From assembly GCF_010731695.1 (NCBI RefSeq), contig NZ_AP022586.1:3162001-3226000 (forward strand): DNA of 64,000 bases, in the 5' to 3' direction. This document shows, one piece after another, positions 19,168 through 28,778 of the stretch. This stretch comes from Mycolicibacterium litorale (GTDB lineage: Bacteria > Actinomycetota > Actinomycetes > Mycobacteriales > Mycobacteriaceae). Below the pieces are notes generated by a model. That model was not told the origin of the DNA. It ran no database searches and worked only from the letters and a program-made list of their open reading frames with translations. A program made the translations under genes and the position numbers. Within the stretch, counting starts at the first letter, position 1. Each line of letters starts with the position of its first letter.

Positions 19168-20186
19168 GCCACTTGGCTCCGCACCACGGGCAGACCCGGA
19201 TCGCTGGCCGCCTCCAGCGGTGACGGCGGCGCGCCGGCTGCGATCAGATGCGCGGCGAACGACGCGATCATCGCGCCGTTGTCGGTACACAGCCGGGGAC
19301 GGGGAACCCGCAGCGTGAGCCCGGCCTGGGCGCACCGCTGCTCGGCCAGTTCCCGCAGCCGCGAGTTGGCCGCGACCCCACCGGCGATCAGCAGCGCCGA
19401 CACCCCCAGATCGGTGGCCGCCCGCACCGCCTTGCGCGTGAGCACGTCGGCCACCGCCTCCTGGAAGCCCGCGGCGACGTCGGCCTGTGACGCCTCCGGA
19501 TGGCTTTCCACATAGCGGGCCACCGCGGTCTTGAGTCCGGAGAAGCTGAACACGTACGGATCGTCGCGCGGGCCGGTCATACCGCGCGGGAAGACGATGG
19601 CGTCGCGGTCGCCTTCGCGGGCCAGGTCGTCGAGCACCCTGCCGCCCGGATAGCCGAGGCCGAGCAGCCGGGCGACCTTGTCGTAGGCCTCCCCCGCGGC
19701 GTCGTCGACCGTGCTGCCCAGCTCGACGATCGGCTCCCCCAGCGAACGCACGTGCAGTAGATGGGTATGGCCGCCCGACACCAGCAACCCCACACTCTCG
19801 GGCAACGGACCGTGGTCGTACACGTCGGCGGCCAGATGGCCGCCGAGATGGTTGACCCCGTAGAACGGCACCTGCCACGCCGCTGAATACGCCTTGGCGG
19901 CAGCGACTCCCACCAGTAGCGCACCGGCGAGCCCCGGTCCGATGGTGGCGGCGACGACGTCGGGCTTGCGCACCCCGGCGGTGCCGAGGGCGCGGCGCAT
20001 GGTGGGGCCGAGCGCCTCGAGGTGGGCACGCGAGGCGATCTCGGGCACCACCCCGCCGAAGCGCGCGTGTTCGTCGACACTGGAGGCCACTTCGTCGGCC
20101 AAGAGGGTGACGGTGCCGTCGTCGCCGAGTTCGGCGATGCCGACACCGGTCTCGTCACAAGAGCTCTCGATGGCCAGGATGATCAC
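19164..20186 (-). CDS. tsaD: tRNA N6-adenosine threonylcarbamoyltransferase TsaD
   Basis: 340-residue TsaD/Kae1/Gcp protein that transfers the threonylcarbamoyl group to A37 of ANN-decoding tRNAs together with TsaB and TsaE. Signature motifs: [12 protein letters not shown] at the N-terminus, metal-binding NHLGGH and SGGHTHLL, and CTDNGAMIA near the C-terminus. GTG start at 20186 overlaps the rimI stop by four bases; its own stop overlaps the next start by four bases. Essential in most bacteria. Confidence 0.97.
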   Translation of the reverse strand: MIILAIESSCDETGVGIAELGDDGTVTLLADEVASSVDEHARFGGVVPEIASRAHLEALGPTMRRALGTAGVRKPDVVAATIGPGLAGALLVGVAAAKAYSAAWQVPFYGVNHLGGHLAADVYDHGPLPESVGLLVSGGHTHLLHVRSLGEPIVELGSTVDDAAGEAYDKVARLLGLGYPGGRVLDDLAREGDRDAIVFPRGMTGPRDDPYVFSFSGLKTAVARYVESHPEASQADVAAGFQEAVADVLTRKAVRAATDLGVSALLIAGGVAANSRLRELAEQRCAQAGLTLRVPRPRLCTDNGAMIASFAAHLIAAGAPPSPLEAASDPGLPVVRSQVA

Positions 20187-20659
20187 GGCGCTTCTCGCTT
20201 CGCAACGCTCGGTGGGTCTCGCCTCATCGTATAGGCGTCGGCGCCGCTGACCCGGTAGTAGCGCTTGCGCAACCCGACGCGGACGAATCCGACGCTCTCG
20301 TACAGCGCGATCGCCGGTTCGTTGTCGGTACGCACCTCGAGGAAGATCACGCCGTCGTCGGCGACCTCGAGCAACTGTTCGAGCATCCGGCGGCCGATCC
20401 CGCGGCCTTGGTACTCGGGGTCCACCCCGATGGTGTGGATCTCGTACTCGTAGGGCGGGGTTCGGCCCAGTTGAGCGATGCCGGCGTAGCCGACGACGGT
20501 CCCGTCGGCGCGGGCCGCGACGTAATGGGTGTGCCCGCCGGCGAGTTCGGCGTGGAAGGCGCGCTCCGGCCACGGGTCGTCGCCGGGGAACAGCAGCGAC
20601 TCGAGTTCGGCGCAGCGGACCGCGTCGGCCTTCGTCAACGGACCGTAGGTGATGCTCAT
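20183..20659 (-). CDS. rimI: Ribosomal-protein-alanine N-acetyltransferase RimI
   Basis: 158-residue GNAT acetyltransferase with the acetyl-CoA-binding motif [11 protein letters not shown] and the [13 protein letters not shown] strand. RimI acetylates protein N-termini (classically ribosomal protein S18). It is embedded between tsaB and tsaD with ATGA/GTGA overlaps, an arrangement conserved in Actinobacteria and other bacteria. ATG at 20659. Confidence 0.94.
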   Translation of the reverse strand: MSITYGPLTKADAVRCAELESLLFPGDDPWPERAFHAELAGGHTHYVAARADGTVVGYAGIAQLGRTPPYEYEIHTIGVDPEYQGRGIGRRMLEQLLEVADDGVIFLEVRTDNEPAIALYESVGFVRVGLRKRYYRVSGADAYTMRRDPPSVAKREAP

Positions 20660-21285
20660 CGCTTCTGCTCGGCACGCGGGGTCGCGTCCGGGCGGCGCAG
20701 GTAGAGCGGCACCAACGCATCAGGCTCCGCGGTCCAGTCGCCGACCGCGCGCACCAGGCCCGCGACGGTCGGGTACCGCGGGCCGGTGACGTCGATACCG
20801 AAAAGCGCTGCGTGCTCGGGACTTCCGGCCGCCACGACCGCGCCGGAGGGAACGTCGGCGGGCGCGTTGACCGCGGGGCCGTCCACGCGGACACCGTCGC
20901 GGTAGCGCGCCCAGTACACCTCGCGGCGACGGGCGTCGGTCACGACGAGCGCCTCACCGGACGTCTCGATCCCGATGCCGTCGAGGCTGCACACGCCGTA
21001 CACCGGGATGCCGAGTGCGTGTCCGTACGCGGCGGCGGTCGCCATCCCGACGCGCAGACCCGTGAACGGCCCGGGCCCGCATCCGACGACCACCGCGGCG
21101 AAGTCGTCGACGGAGATCCCGGCATCGTCCACCGCGGCAAGCACGTTGGGTGTCAGGCGTTCGGCATGAGCCCGTGGATCCACCGTCACTCGCTCGGCGA
21201 GGACCGTCACGTCGTCACCGCGCCGCACCACCCCGGCGGTGACGGCCGGGGTGGCGGTGTCGATGGCCAGCACGAGATCGCTCAC
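20656..21285 (-). CDS. tsaB: tRNA threonylcarbamoyladenosine biosynthesis protein TsaB
   Basis: 209-residue ASKHA-fold protein, partner of TsaD in t6A synthesis. Its N-terminus ([20 protein letters not shown]) and the [17 protein letters not shown] motif are typical. The GTG at 21285 is preferred: GGAG lies six bases upstream and it gives the same four-base overlap with tsaE as the other junctions here. ATG at 21297 would overlap tsaE by 16 bases. Confidence 0.94.
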   Translation of the reverse strand: MSDLVLAIDTATPAVTAGVVRRGDDVTVLAERVTVDPRAHAERLTPNVLAAVDDAGISVDDFAAVVVGCGPGPFTGLRVGMATAAAYGHALGIPVYGVCSLDGIGIETSGEALVVTDARRREVYWARYRDGVRVDGPAVNAPADVPSGAVVAAGSPEHAALFGIDVTGPRYPTVAGLVRAVGDWTAEPDALVPLYLRRPDATPRAEQKR

Positions 21286-21749
21286 TGTCGACTCCATTGC
21301 CAGATGGCGGTGCGCGCCTCGGTGTCGACCGCGCGTTCCAGCCGGATGTCGAGGTGGCTGTCGGACAGCCGCTCGGCGACCCCCTCACCCCATTCGACGA
21401 CGACGACCGCATCGTCGAGATCGGTGTCGAGGTCGAGGGAATCGAGTTCGGCGAGCAGATCGGTACCGGCGTGGTCGAGCAGCCGGTACATGTCGACGTG
21501 CACCATCGCCGGCCGGCCGGGCTGACGCGCGCGATGCACCCGCGCCAGCACGAAGGTCGGCGAGGTGACGGGGCCCTCGACGTCCATCGCCTCGGCGATT
21601 CCCTTGGCCAGCACGGTTTTCCCCGCACCGAGCGGCCCGGAGAGCACGACGACGTCGCCCGCCCTCAGATGGGCGCCCAGCCGCGCGCCCAGTGCCATGG
21701 TGTCCTGTGCGGTGGCCAGTTCGGCCGTACCGCTCTGCCGGTCAGCCAC
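21282..21749 (-). CDS. tsaE: tRNA threonylcarbamoyladenosine biosynthesis ATPase TsaE
   Basis: 155-residue P-loop ATPase with Walker A GPLGAGKT and the VDMYRL and VVEWGEG motifs of the family; it drives the TsaB-TsaD cycle in t6A formation. The GTG start at 21749 lies inside the 3' end of the upstream alpha/beta hydrolase gene (8-base overlap), and its stop overlaps tsaB. Confidence 0.95.
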   Translation of the reverse strand: MADRQSGTAELATAQDTMALGARLGAHLRAGDVVVLSGPLGAGKTVLAKGIAEAMDVEGPVTSPTFVLARVHRARQPGRPAMVHVDMYRLLDHAGTDLLAELDSLDLDTDLDDAVVVVEWGEGVAERLSDSHLDIRLERAVDTEARTAIWQWSRQ

Positions 21750-22851
21750 GCGGACGCACCCGCTCGCGCAGTCGCCGGGTCAACGCGACGAGCTTCGACG
21801 GGGTGGCCCGTTCGACCAGGCGCACCAGCGCATCGTCGATCACCTCCGGCTGTTCGAGCTGCACGAGGTGACCGGCACCGGGGACGACGACGAGTTCGCT
21901 CTTGGGCAGGGCGGCGGCCATCTCCCGCGAGGACTCCACCGGGGTGAGCAGATCCCGGTCACCGCAGGCGATCAACGTCGGGATCTTGGCCAGCGTGGGC
22001 AGTGCCGCGGCCTCGTCGTGCACCTCGAGGGCGTGCAGGAATTCGACCAGCGTGACGATCGGCGTGCCGTGCATCATCTTCTCGGAGAACGCGACGACGC
22101 TCGGGCTGATCTTCTCGTCGCCGTACGACGCGGCACGCAGGATCGGGGCGATCACCGCGCGAGCGAGTCCACGGGTGCGGTGCACGGCGCCGGGTGCGTA
22201 GCGGGCGGTGAACCGAACCGCCTCCAGCGCAGGATTTTTCAGGATCTCACCGAGCGGGGAACGGGCCACGCCCTCTGCGGCGGAGGAGATGATCGCCGCA
22301 CCGACGACCCGGGTCGGATAGCTCTGCGGGTACTGCCGCGCGTGCGACAACACCGTCATACCGCCCATCGAATGCCCCACGAGCACCACCGGTCCGCGCG
22401 GCGCCACGACCGCCAGCACCGCTTCCAGGTCTTGGCCGAGTTGGGTGACGGTGTACGTGTCGGGCGGCGCCGCACCGGACTGGCCGTGGCCGCGCTGGTC
22501 GTAGAAGACCATCCGCACCTGATCGCCCCACTGTTCGGACAGGCGGGCGCGCTGGAAGTGGAAGGCGCCCATGCGAAGACAGAACCCGTGGGCGAACACC
22601 ACGGTCACCGGCGCGTCGGTGGGTCCGACCTCGCGGACGGCCAGCGGCACCCCGTCGGTGGTGGTGACCACGGAGCTGCGGTCGGCGTCGAGGAGCTCGA
22701 AATCTTCGCCCGCGTACGGATCGTCGTCGGTGACCCGGCGTGTCAGCGAGCGGGCGACCGTCACCCCGGCCAGCGAGCCGACCGCCGCCAGGCCGGCCAC
22801 GCCCGCCAACCAGCCGGCATGGCCGCGGCGCCCGATCTCGTTGTCGGTCAA
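21742..22851 (-). CDS. Membrane-anchored alpha/beta hydrolase
   Basis: 369-residue alpha/beta hydrolase with an N-terminal hydrophobic segment ([22 protein letters not shown], about 12-33) that may anchor it in the membrane. The oxyanion HGFCL, nucleophile GHSMGG and a late [11 protein letters not shown] (catalytic His) are all present, so it should be active. TTG start at 22851 gives a TTGA overlap with alr. It lies between alr and tsaE in one translationally coupled string. Substrate unknown, probably a lipid or peptide ester. Confidence 0.87.
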   Translation of the reverse strand: MTDNEIGRRGHAGWLAGVAGLAAVGSLAGVTVARSLTRRVTDDDPYAGEDFELLDADRSSVVTTTDGVPLAVREVGPTDAPVTVVFAHGFCLRMGAFHFQRARLSEQWGDQVRMVFYDQRGHGQSGAAPPDTYTVTQLGQDLEAVLAVVAPRGPVVLVGHSMGGMTVLSHARQYPQSYPTRVVGAAIISSAAEGVARSPLGEILKNPALEAVRFTARYAPGAVHRTRGLARAVIAPILRAASYGDEKISPSVVAFSEKMMHGTPIVTLVEFLHALEVHDEAAALPTLAKIPTLIACGDRDLLTPVESSREMAAALPKSELVVVPGAGHLVQLEQPEVIDDALVRLVERATPSKLVALTRRLRERVRPRG

Positions 22852-24005
22852 CGGCTTCCCCGCCGGTACGTGCGGACGACGCGGCCGCGCGGGCTGGTGA
22901 CGATCTCGTAGTTGATCGTGCCCACCAGCTCGGCCCAGTCCTGCGCGGTGGGTTCGCCCTGGGTGCCAGGGCCGAACAGGATGGCCTCGTCACCCTCGGT
23001 GACGTCGACGGCTCCTGGCCCGAGGTCGACGACGAACTGGTCCATGCAGATCCGCCCGACGCCGGGGCGCAGCCTGCCGTTGATCGACACCTGCAGGCGG
23101 CCGCTCAGGGTGCGGAAGACCCCGTCGGCGTAGCCGATCGGCAGCAGCGCCACCGTCGTATCCCGTTCGGCGACCCAGGTGTGGCCGTAGGACACCCCGT
23201 CGCCCGCATGCAGCGAGCGGAGCTGCGCCACCGGGCATTTCAGCGTCATCGCGGGCCGCAGGCCCATATCGCCCAGCGCCGGGATCGGTGTCTGACCGTA
23301 GACGGCGATGCCGGGCCGGACCATGTCGAAAGCCATATCGGGTCGCGTCATCGCCGCCGGGGAGTTGCACAGGTGGGCCACGTCGTACTTCACGCCGGCG
23401 CCCGCCGCCTGACGGCGCATGTCGGTCAACCGCTGCGCCTGGCGGTCGTTGGTGGGGTTGTCGGGCTCGTCGCCGCACGCGAGGTGGCTCATGATGCCCT
23501 TGACTCGCACCGCGCCGTCGGCGATCGCGCGGCCCAGCTGGTCGAGTAGTGCCGGGTATTCGGCGGGGCTCACGCCGTTGCGGCTCAGCCCGGTGTCGAC
23601 CTTCACCGTCACGGTTGCGGTGCGCCCGGTCCGGTGGACGGCGTCGAGGACCTCGCCCAGCTGCCGCACCGACGACACGGCCAGGTGCACGTCGGCGGTC
23701 AGCGCAGGGGCGAAGTCGGTGCCGGGGGCGTGCAACCAGGCGAGCACCGGTGCGGTGATGCCGTCGGCGCGCAGGGCGAGCGCCTCGCTGACGGTGGCCA
23801 CGCCCAACTCGGTCACGCCCGCGGCCAGCGCCGTCCTGGCCACCTCGGTGGCGCCGTGCCCGTAGCCGTCGGCCTTGAGCACCGGCATCACCTGCGCGGC
23901 GCCCGCATGTTCGCGCAGGACGGCGACGTTGTGGGCGATGGCGTCGAGGTCGATGACCGCCTGAGCGGTCGGAGTCGTGGTCGTCTCGGTTGTCTGCATG
24001 GTCAT
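22848..24005 (-). CDS. alr: Alanine racemase
   Basis: 385-residue PLP-dependent alanine racemase making D-alanine for peptidoglycan. The PLP lysine lies in [10 protein letters not shown] near residue 40, the second catalytic base Tyr in SYGHTW, and [13 protein letters not shown] is the family signature. ATG at 24005 follows GGGGGCGG; ATG at 23999 is an alternative. It heads the string alr, hydrolase, tsaE, tsaB, rimI, tsaD. It is the target of D-cycloserine. Confidence 0.96.
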   Translation of the reverse strand: MTMQTTETTTTPTAQAVIDLDAIAHNVAVLREHAGAAQVMPVLKADGYGHGATEVARTALAAGVTELGVATVSEALALRADGITAPVLAWLHAPGTDFAPALTADVHLAVSSVRQLGEVLDAVHRTGRTATVTVKVDTGLSRNGVSPAEYPALLDQLGRAIADGAVRVKGIMSHLACGDEPDNPTNDRQAQRLTDMRRQAAGAGVKYDVAHLCNSPAAMTRPDMAFDMVRPGIAVYGQTPIPALGDMGLRPAMTLKCPVAQLRSLHAGDGVSYGHTWVAERDTTVALLPIGYADGVFRTLSGRLQVSINGRLRPGVGRICMDQFVVDLGPGAVDVTEGDEAILFGPGTQGEPTAQDWAELVGTINYEIVTSPRGRVVRTYRRGSR

Positions 24006-24075
24006 GTCACCGCCCCCGATTGTCCCAGAGCCCCGCCGGGGCCCCGCCACGACACCTGATCACGGCGGTACGCCT

Positions 24076-25461
24076 CTAGTGGGCGAACGGCTGTACCTCG
24101 TCGAAGTGGCCGCCGGGCTTGAGCTCGTCGAGGTGTTTGAGCACGGTGATCGTGTCGTCACGCAGCGCGCGGGCCAGGTCCGCGGAGAATCCTTCGCGCA
24201 CCACCACCCTCAGCACGGTGACGTCTTCGGCGCCCTCCGGCATCGTGTACGCGGGCACCTGCCACCCGTAGGAGCGCAGCGTCTGCGAGACATCGAACTC
24301 CGTGTAACCGGGATCGCCCTTCAGCCGGAAGCTGACCACCGGGATCGCCGAGCCGTCACTGATCAGCTCGAAGTGCTCACTGTCGCGCAGCTCGTCGCCC
24401 AGCCACCGGGCGGTCTGCGACAGGCACTGCATGACCTGGGCGTAACCGCCCCGGCCCAGCCGCAGGAAGTTGTAGTACTGCCCCACCACCTGATTGCCCG
24501 GCCGCGAGAAGTTCAGCGTGAAGGTCGGCATGTCACCGCCGAGATAGTTCACCCGGAACACGAGCTCCTCGGGCAGCTGTTCGGCGTTGCGCCACACCAC
24601 GAAACCGATACCGGGGTAGGTCAGCCCGTACTTGTGGCCGCTCACGTTGATCGACACCACACGCGGCAACCGGAAGTCCCACACCAGATCCGGGTGGATG
24701 AACGGCACCACGAACCCACCGCTGGCCGCGTCGACGTGCACCGGCACGTCGACTCCGCCGTCGGCGGCCAGCTTGTCGAGCGCCGCGCAGATCTCGCCGA
24801 TCGGCTCCAGCTCACCGGTGTAGGTGGTGCCCAGAATCGCCACCACCCCGATCGTGTCCTCGTCGACCTGCTCGAGCACCTGCTCCGGCGTGATGACGTA
24901 CCGGCCCTCCTCCATGGGCAGATACCGCGGTTCGACATCGAAGTACCGGCAGAACTTCTCCCACACCACCTGCACGTTCGACCCCATCACCAGGTTGGGG
25001 GTGCGGCCCTTCCACGCATCGCCGCCCAGCCGTTGGCGCCACCGCCACTTCAGCGCCAGCCCGGCCAGCATGACGGCCTCGCTCGACCCGATCGTCGACA
25101 CCCCGATCGCGCTGGACGGGTCGTCGTCGCGCAGATCCTCGGCGTGGAAGAGGTCGGCCACCATGCACACGCAGCGCTGCTCGATGGCCGCGGTCGCCGG
25201 ATACTCGTCCTTGTCGATCATGTTCTTGTCGAACGTCTCGGCCATCAGCTTCTCGGCCTCGGGATCCATCCACGTCGTCACGAACGTGGCCAGGTTCAGC
25301 CGCGAGCTGCCGTCGAGCATCAGCTCGTCGTGGATGAACCGGTAGGCCACCTGGGGATCCATCGCCTCGTCGGGCAGCCGAAGCGACGGCACCGGCGCCA
25401 TCGCCAGCCGGCCGGTGTAGGCGGGCGAGACATGCTGAGCGCGACTGTGCGAACGCGACAT
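24076..25461 (-). CDS. gadB: Glutamate decarboxylase
   Basis: 461-residue PLP-dependent glutamate decarboxylase (glutamate to GABA + CO2). The PLP-binding lysine is in INVSGHKYGLTYPG, and HVDAASGGFVVPF supplies the aspartate contacting the cofactor nitrogen. Its length matches bacterial GadA/B (about 460). It may support acid tolerance or the GABA shunt. It lies 18 bases after nnrD on the same strand. No glutamate/GABA antiporter gene is nearby. Confidence 0.95.
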   Translation of the reverse strand: MSRSHSRAQHVSPAYTGRLAMAPVPSLRLPDEAMDPQVAYRFIHDELMLDGSSRLNLATFVTTWMDPEAEKLMAETFDKNMIDKDEYPATAAIEQRCVCMVADLFHAEDLRDDDPSSAIGVSTIGSSEAVMLAGLALKWRWRQRLGGDAWKGRTPNLVMGSNVQVVWEKFCRYFDVEPRYLPMEEGRYVITPEQVLEQVDEDTIGVVAILGTTYTGELEPIGEICAALDKLAADGGVDVPVHVDAASGGFVVPFIHPDLVWDFRLPRVVSINVSGHKYGLTYPGIGFVVWRNAEQLPEELVFRVNYLGGDMPTFTLNFSRPGNQVVGQYYNFLRLGRGGYAQVMQCLSQTARWLGDELRDSEHFELISDGSAIPVVSFRLKGDPGYTEFDVSQTLRSYGWQVPAYTMPEGAEDVTVLRVVVREGFSADLARALRDDTITVLKHLDELKPGGHFDEVQPFAH

Positions 25462-25479
25462 AGTGGTTCCTTCCGGGGA

Positions 25480-26901
25480 TCAGATGCTGCCGAGTGCGGG
25501 ACGGATGTGGGCGAGAATGCGCGACGCCGACGTGGGCGCCGGCCGGGGGCCGGGGTCGGCGGCGGACGTGTTCGCCGCACGGGCGTGGACGAACGCCGCC
25601 ATCGCCGCGGCCTCCCCCGCGGGCAGCCCGGCGGCCAGCAGCGCGCCGATCATCCCCGACAGCACGTCGCCGGAACCTGCGGTCGCGGCCCATGCACCAC
25701 CCGCGGGGTTCAGGTAGGCCAGGCCGGAGGGCTCGGCGATGACGGTGACGTAGCCCTTGAGCAGGACGGTGGCGCCGAACTGCTCGGCCAGCCTGCGGGC
25801 GGAGGCGACGCGGTCCGCACTCGGCGGTGAACCGGCCAACCGGGCGAACTCACCCGCATGGGGGGTGAGCACCGTGGGCGCACTGCGCTCGGCGACCAGG
25901 TCCGGGTGAGCGGCCAGCAACGTGAGCCCGTCGGCGTCGACGATCACCGGCAGATCGGTGTCCAGCGCGAAACACAACGCCGCGGCACCGGCCTCGTCCG
26001 TGCCGAGCCCCGGCCCCACCACCCACGACTGCACCCGGCCCGCTGCCGCGGCGCGGGGGGCGGCCACCACCTCCGGCCACTGCGAAACCACCTCCGCCGC
26101 AGCACTTCCCGCGTAACGGACCATCCCGCTGGACGCCGCGACAGCGGCTCCGGTGCACAGGATCGCCGCGCCCGGGTAGGTCGCCGAACCGGCGAGCACA
26201 CCGGTCACGCCCTGGGTGTACTTGTCGTCCTTCGGACCGGGCCGCGGCCACCGTGACCGCACGTCGGCCGCCTCGATGCCGAGCAGATCCGACGGCGGAA
26301 GGTCAAGCCCGATGTCGACGAGTTCGACCCGGCCGCACTCCCCCAGCGCGTGCACGGGCTTCAGTCCCCCGAACGTCACGGTGAGCGCGGCCTGCACGTG
26401 CGGGCCGTCGGCGGCGCCGGTCTGCACGTCGAGCCCGCTGGGCAGGTCGACGGCAACGACCGGAATCCCGGCGTCGTGGACGGCGCCGAACACCTCCGCC
26501 GCGGCAGGCCGCAGGGCACCCGAGCCGGAGATCCCGACCACACCGTCGATCACGAGATCGCTTGATGCCGGGACTCTTTCGACCACCCGGCCGCCGGCAG
26601 CACGAAATGCCGCCAGCGCCTTCGGGTGTGCCCGGTCCGGGTTGAGCAGCACCGCGACCGCCGATGCTCCGCGCCTGCGCAGGAACGTCGCGGCCCACAG
26701 CGCGTCCCCGCCGTTGTCGCCCGATCCGACCACCGCGCAGACCTGCCGGCCCGCCACGCCACCCGTGCGAACGGTGAGTTCCCGGGCGGTCGCGGTGGCC
26801 AGACCGAACGCCGCGCGGCGCATCAGGGCGCCATCGGGCAGGCGCTGCAGCAGCGGCGCTTCCGCTTTGCGGATCGCCTCCGCGCTGTAGTAGTGCCGCA
26901 T
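25480..26901 (-). CDS. nnrD: Bifunctional NAD(P)H-hydrate repair enzyme
   Basis: 473-residue fusion repairing hydrated NAD(P)H. The N-terminal epimerase (NnrE/YjeF_N) half starts MRHYYSAEAIRKAE and has GSGDNGGDALWAA. The C-terminal ADP-dependent dehydratase half (carbohydrate-kinase fold) has the PHAGEFARL and GSGDVLSGMIGALLAAG motifs. ATG at 26901 begins at the family start; the open frame to 27063 is not conserved. The order nnrD-gadB is as in M. tuberculosis (Rv3433c-Rv3432c). Confidence 0.95.
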   Translation of the reverse strand: MRHYYSAEAIRKAEAPLLQRLPDGALMRRAAFGLATATARELTVRTGGVAGRQVCAVVGSGDNGGDALWAATFLRRRGASAVAVLLNPDRAHPKALAAFRAAGGRVVERVPASSDLVIDGVVGISGSGALRPAAAEVFGAVHDAGIPVVAVDLPSGLDVQTGAADGPHVQAALTVTFGGLKPVHALGECGRVELVDIGLDLPPSDLLGIEAADVRSRWPRPGPKDDKYTQGVTGVLAGSATYPGAAILCTGAAVAASSGMVRYAGSAAAEVVSQWPEVVAAPRAAAAGRVQSWVVGPGLGTDEAGAAALCFALDTDLPVIVDADGLTLLAAHPDLVAERSAPTVLTPHAGEFARLAGSPPSADRVASARRLAEQFGATVLLKGYVTVIAEPSGLAYLNPAGGAWAATAGSGDVLSGMIGALLAAGLPAGEAAAMAAFVHARAANTSAADPGPRPAPTSASRILAHIRPALGSI

Positions 26902-26942
26902 CAGCCACAGCCTACGTCGGCATGCGGCGATATCGGGGGTGG

Positions 26943-27620
26943 TTACTCGACGATGTCGGTGGCGGCCGGACCGAACAGGTAGAGCGCGTCGAGGACCGGC
27001 TCGGGGTCGGCCGACCAGTCCATTGCCGCGAGCTGCGCGCGGCTGCGCCGCCCCGTCCGCCACCGCAGGCTCTCGAAACGCGATGTCCGCAACCGGAGTT
27101 CGTCACCGCCGTCGGGACCGCAGCGGTACTCGGCGTCCTCGACCGTCACCCGCAGCGGGACCGGTGTCTGCAGGATGTCGAGCACCTGCTCAGACGAGTA
27201 CCGGACCGCCGCCGAGTCGCGGGCGCCGGGGCGGCCCAACGCGGTGCGGATGTCGTGTTCGTGGCTGACGACGTCGGCGACCGGGGCGACCAGTCCGCGG
27301 GCGTGCGCGGCGTCCTCCAGGAGGCTCGCGGCATCCGCCCAGGCGGCGAGCAGGTCGGCGGTACCGGCGTCGGAGAATCGGGCGACCTGGGCGGCCGTCT
27401 GCGCGTCGGTCGGCACTCCGGCCAGCCGTCCGTCGACCCACTCCTCGGCGACCGCCGCGACGTGGGCCACCACATCGCGTACGGTCCACCCGGGACAGGT
27501 CGGCACCGCGGCGGCCCACGCGGCGTCGTCGAGGGTGGTGAGCAACCCGGCGGTGCGTTCCCGGGACTCCTGGTAGAGCTGGGCGCTGAGCTGCGCTTCA
27601 GTGGTCGGCACAGCAACCAC
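26943..27620 (-). CDS. Maleylpyruvate isomerase family mycothiol-dependent enzyme
   Basis: 225-residue DinB-fold protein of the mycothiol-dependent maleylpyruvate isomerase-like family. It has the usual N-terminal helix (LLTTLDDAAWAAAVPTCPGWTVRDVVAHV) with metal-ligand histidines in VVAHV and VVSHEHDI. Such enzymes use mycothiol as a glutathione substitute for isomerisation or conjugation; the substrate is unknown. GTG at 27620 overlaps the DUF899 gene by 23 bases; GTG at 27611 is a possible alternative. Confidence 0.82.
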   Translation of the reverse strand: MVAVPTTEAQLSAQLYQESRERTAGLLTTLDDAAWAAAVPTCPGWTVRDVVAHVAAVAEEWVDGRLAGVPTDAQTAAQVARFSDAGTADLLAAWADAASLLEDAAHARGLVAPVADVVSHEHDIRTALGRPGARDSAAVRYSSEQVLDILQTPVPLRVTVEDAEYRCGPDGGDELRLRTSRFESLRWRTGRRSRAQLAAMDWSADPEPVLDALYLFGPAATDIVE

Positions 27621-28362
27621 TCCCCTCGGCTTGCCGCGCCGGCCTCGGATCGTGGGGATCGTCGGGGTCCGGGTCGCCGAACCACCGCGACGGCTCCCGT
27701 TGGCCGTATTCGTCGTGCCAGCACCACCATTCGTACGGTGGATCCTGCGGATACCCGGCGGGCGAGTCCTCCCATGTCTCCTGGCGGCCGAGTGCCGTCA
27801 TGTCGAGAAACGCCCAGGTGTTGACGAACGTCTCGTCGCCGCGGTTGTTGATGAAGTACGTACGGAACACGCGGTCCCCGTCGCGGATGAACGCGTTGGT
27901 CCCGTGCCACTGGTCGCAGCCGAAGTCGGCGTCGAAGTCGTCGGTGATGGTGTACCACGGGATGTCCCAGCCCATGCGGGTCTTGATGCGCTGCAGGTCG
28001 GCCTGCGAACCGCGTGAGGCGTACACCAGCGTGGTGTCGCGCGCGTTGAGGTGGGCCAGGTTGCCGATGTGGTCGGCCATCAACGAACACCCCACACAGC
28101 CGTGGTCGGGCCAGCCGTGCACGCCCGGGTCGAGGAAGGCGCGGTAGACGATCAGCTGTCTGCGGCCGTCGAACAGGTCCAGCAGCGTCGCCGGACCGTT
28201 CGGACCCTCGAACGCGTACGGCTTGTCCACCGCCGTCCACGGCATCCGCCTGCGCATGGCTGCCAGAGCGTCACGCGCGCGGGTCATCTCCTTCTCCTTG
28301 ACGAGCATCTGCCGGTGCGCCTCCTCCCACTCACGCGCCGACACGATCGGTGGTGTCTGCAT
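27598..28362 (-). CDS. DUF899 (thioredoxin-like) family protein
   Basis: 254-residue DUF899 protein with a thioredoxin-like fold. The candidate redox pair is in DHGCVGCSL (CxxC), followed by WHGTNAFIRDGDRVFRTYF typical of the family, and it ends in a Cys-Cys-containing tail. The reaction is unknown. It is divergent from an ArsR regulator and SRPBCC protein with a palindrome between (28386-28396), a grouping seen in many Actinobacteria. ATG at 28362. Confidence 0.85.
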   Translation of the reverse strand: MQTPPIVSAREWEEAHRQMLVKEKEMTRARDALAAMRRRMPWTAVDKPYAFEGPNGPATLLDLFDGRRQLIVYRAFLDPGVHGWPDHGCVGCSLMADHIGNLAHLNARDTTLVYASRGSQADLQRIKTRMGWDIPWYTITDDFDADFGCDQWHGTNAFIRDGDRVFRTYFINNRGDETFVNTWAFLDMTALGRQETWEDSPAGYPQDPPYEWWCWHDEYGQREPSRWFGDPDPDDPHDPRPARQAEGSGCCADH

Positions 28363-28385
28363 CCCGGACCCTCCAAAACGTTAAA

Positions 28386-28396
28386 CAACTCAGTTG
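28386..28396. promoter_or_regulatory. Candidate ArsR operator
   Basis: CAACT-C-AGTTG is a perfect palindrome in the 83-base gap between the divergent DUF899 and arsR genes. ArsR/SmtB-type operators are often of this CAACT...AGTTG kind. A second imperfect copy, CAACAACATGGTTG, lies over the arsR start codon. Confidence 0.5.
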
Positions 28397-28445
28397 AATG
28401 TCTCTTCGGCCAGCAGACCACAGATGGCCGGTTATAGTCAACAAC

Positions 28446-28778
28446 ATGGTTGAAGATCAGGTGCTGGATCGGGCGTACGCCGCGCTCGCCGATCCGACGC
28501 GTCGCCGGCTGCTGGAGACACTGCGCGACGGCGATGCGCGCATCACCGACCTGGCCGCCCCGCTGCCCATGACCTTCGCCGGCGTCTCCCGCCACATCGG
28601 CGTGCTGGAATCGGCCGGCCTGGTCACCCGTGAGGTGCGCGGCCGTGAGCACTGGCTTTCCCTGCGCCCCGACGGTCTCACCATGGCCGCGCGATGGATG
28701 GACGAGCAGACGGAGTTCTGGTCGACGCGTGCCGACGCACTGGCGGCCCGCCTGCGCCGGAAGCGGGGCGAGCGGTGA
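28446..28778 (+). CDS. ArsR-family transcriptional regulator
   Basis: 110-residue winged-HTH repressor of the ArsR/SmtB class (YAALADPTRRRLLETLRDGDARITDLAAPLPMTFAGVSRHIGVLESAGLV). It lacks the metal-binding Cys cluster of ArsR/CadC, as is usual for members paired with SRPBCC (AHSA1-like) proteins. ATG at 28446. It overlaps the SRPBCC gene by four bases and probably controls itself, that gene and the divergent DUF899 gene. Confidence 0.92.
   Translation: MVEDQVLDRAYAALADPTRRRLLETLRDGDARITDLAAPLPMTFAGVSRHIGVLESAGLVTREVRGREHWLSLRPDGLTMAARWMDEQTEFWSTRADALAARLRRKRGER

Noticed and set aside
24018..24062. Short GC hairpin between gadB and alr
   Set aside because: Stem is five to six pairs with no tail and could be chance in this base composition, so not listed as a terminator.
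23977..25830. 617-codon open frame antisense to gadB
   Set aside because: Shadow of a gene with clear PLP motifs; no recognisable domain.
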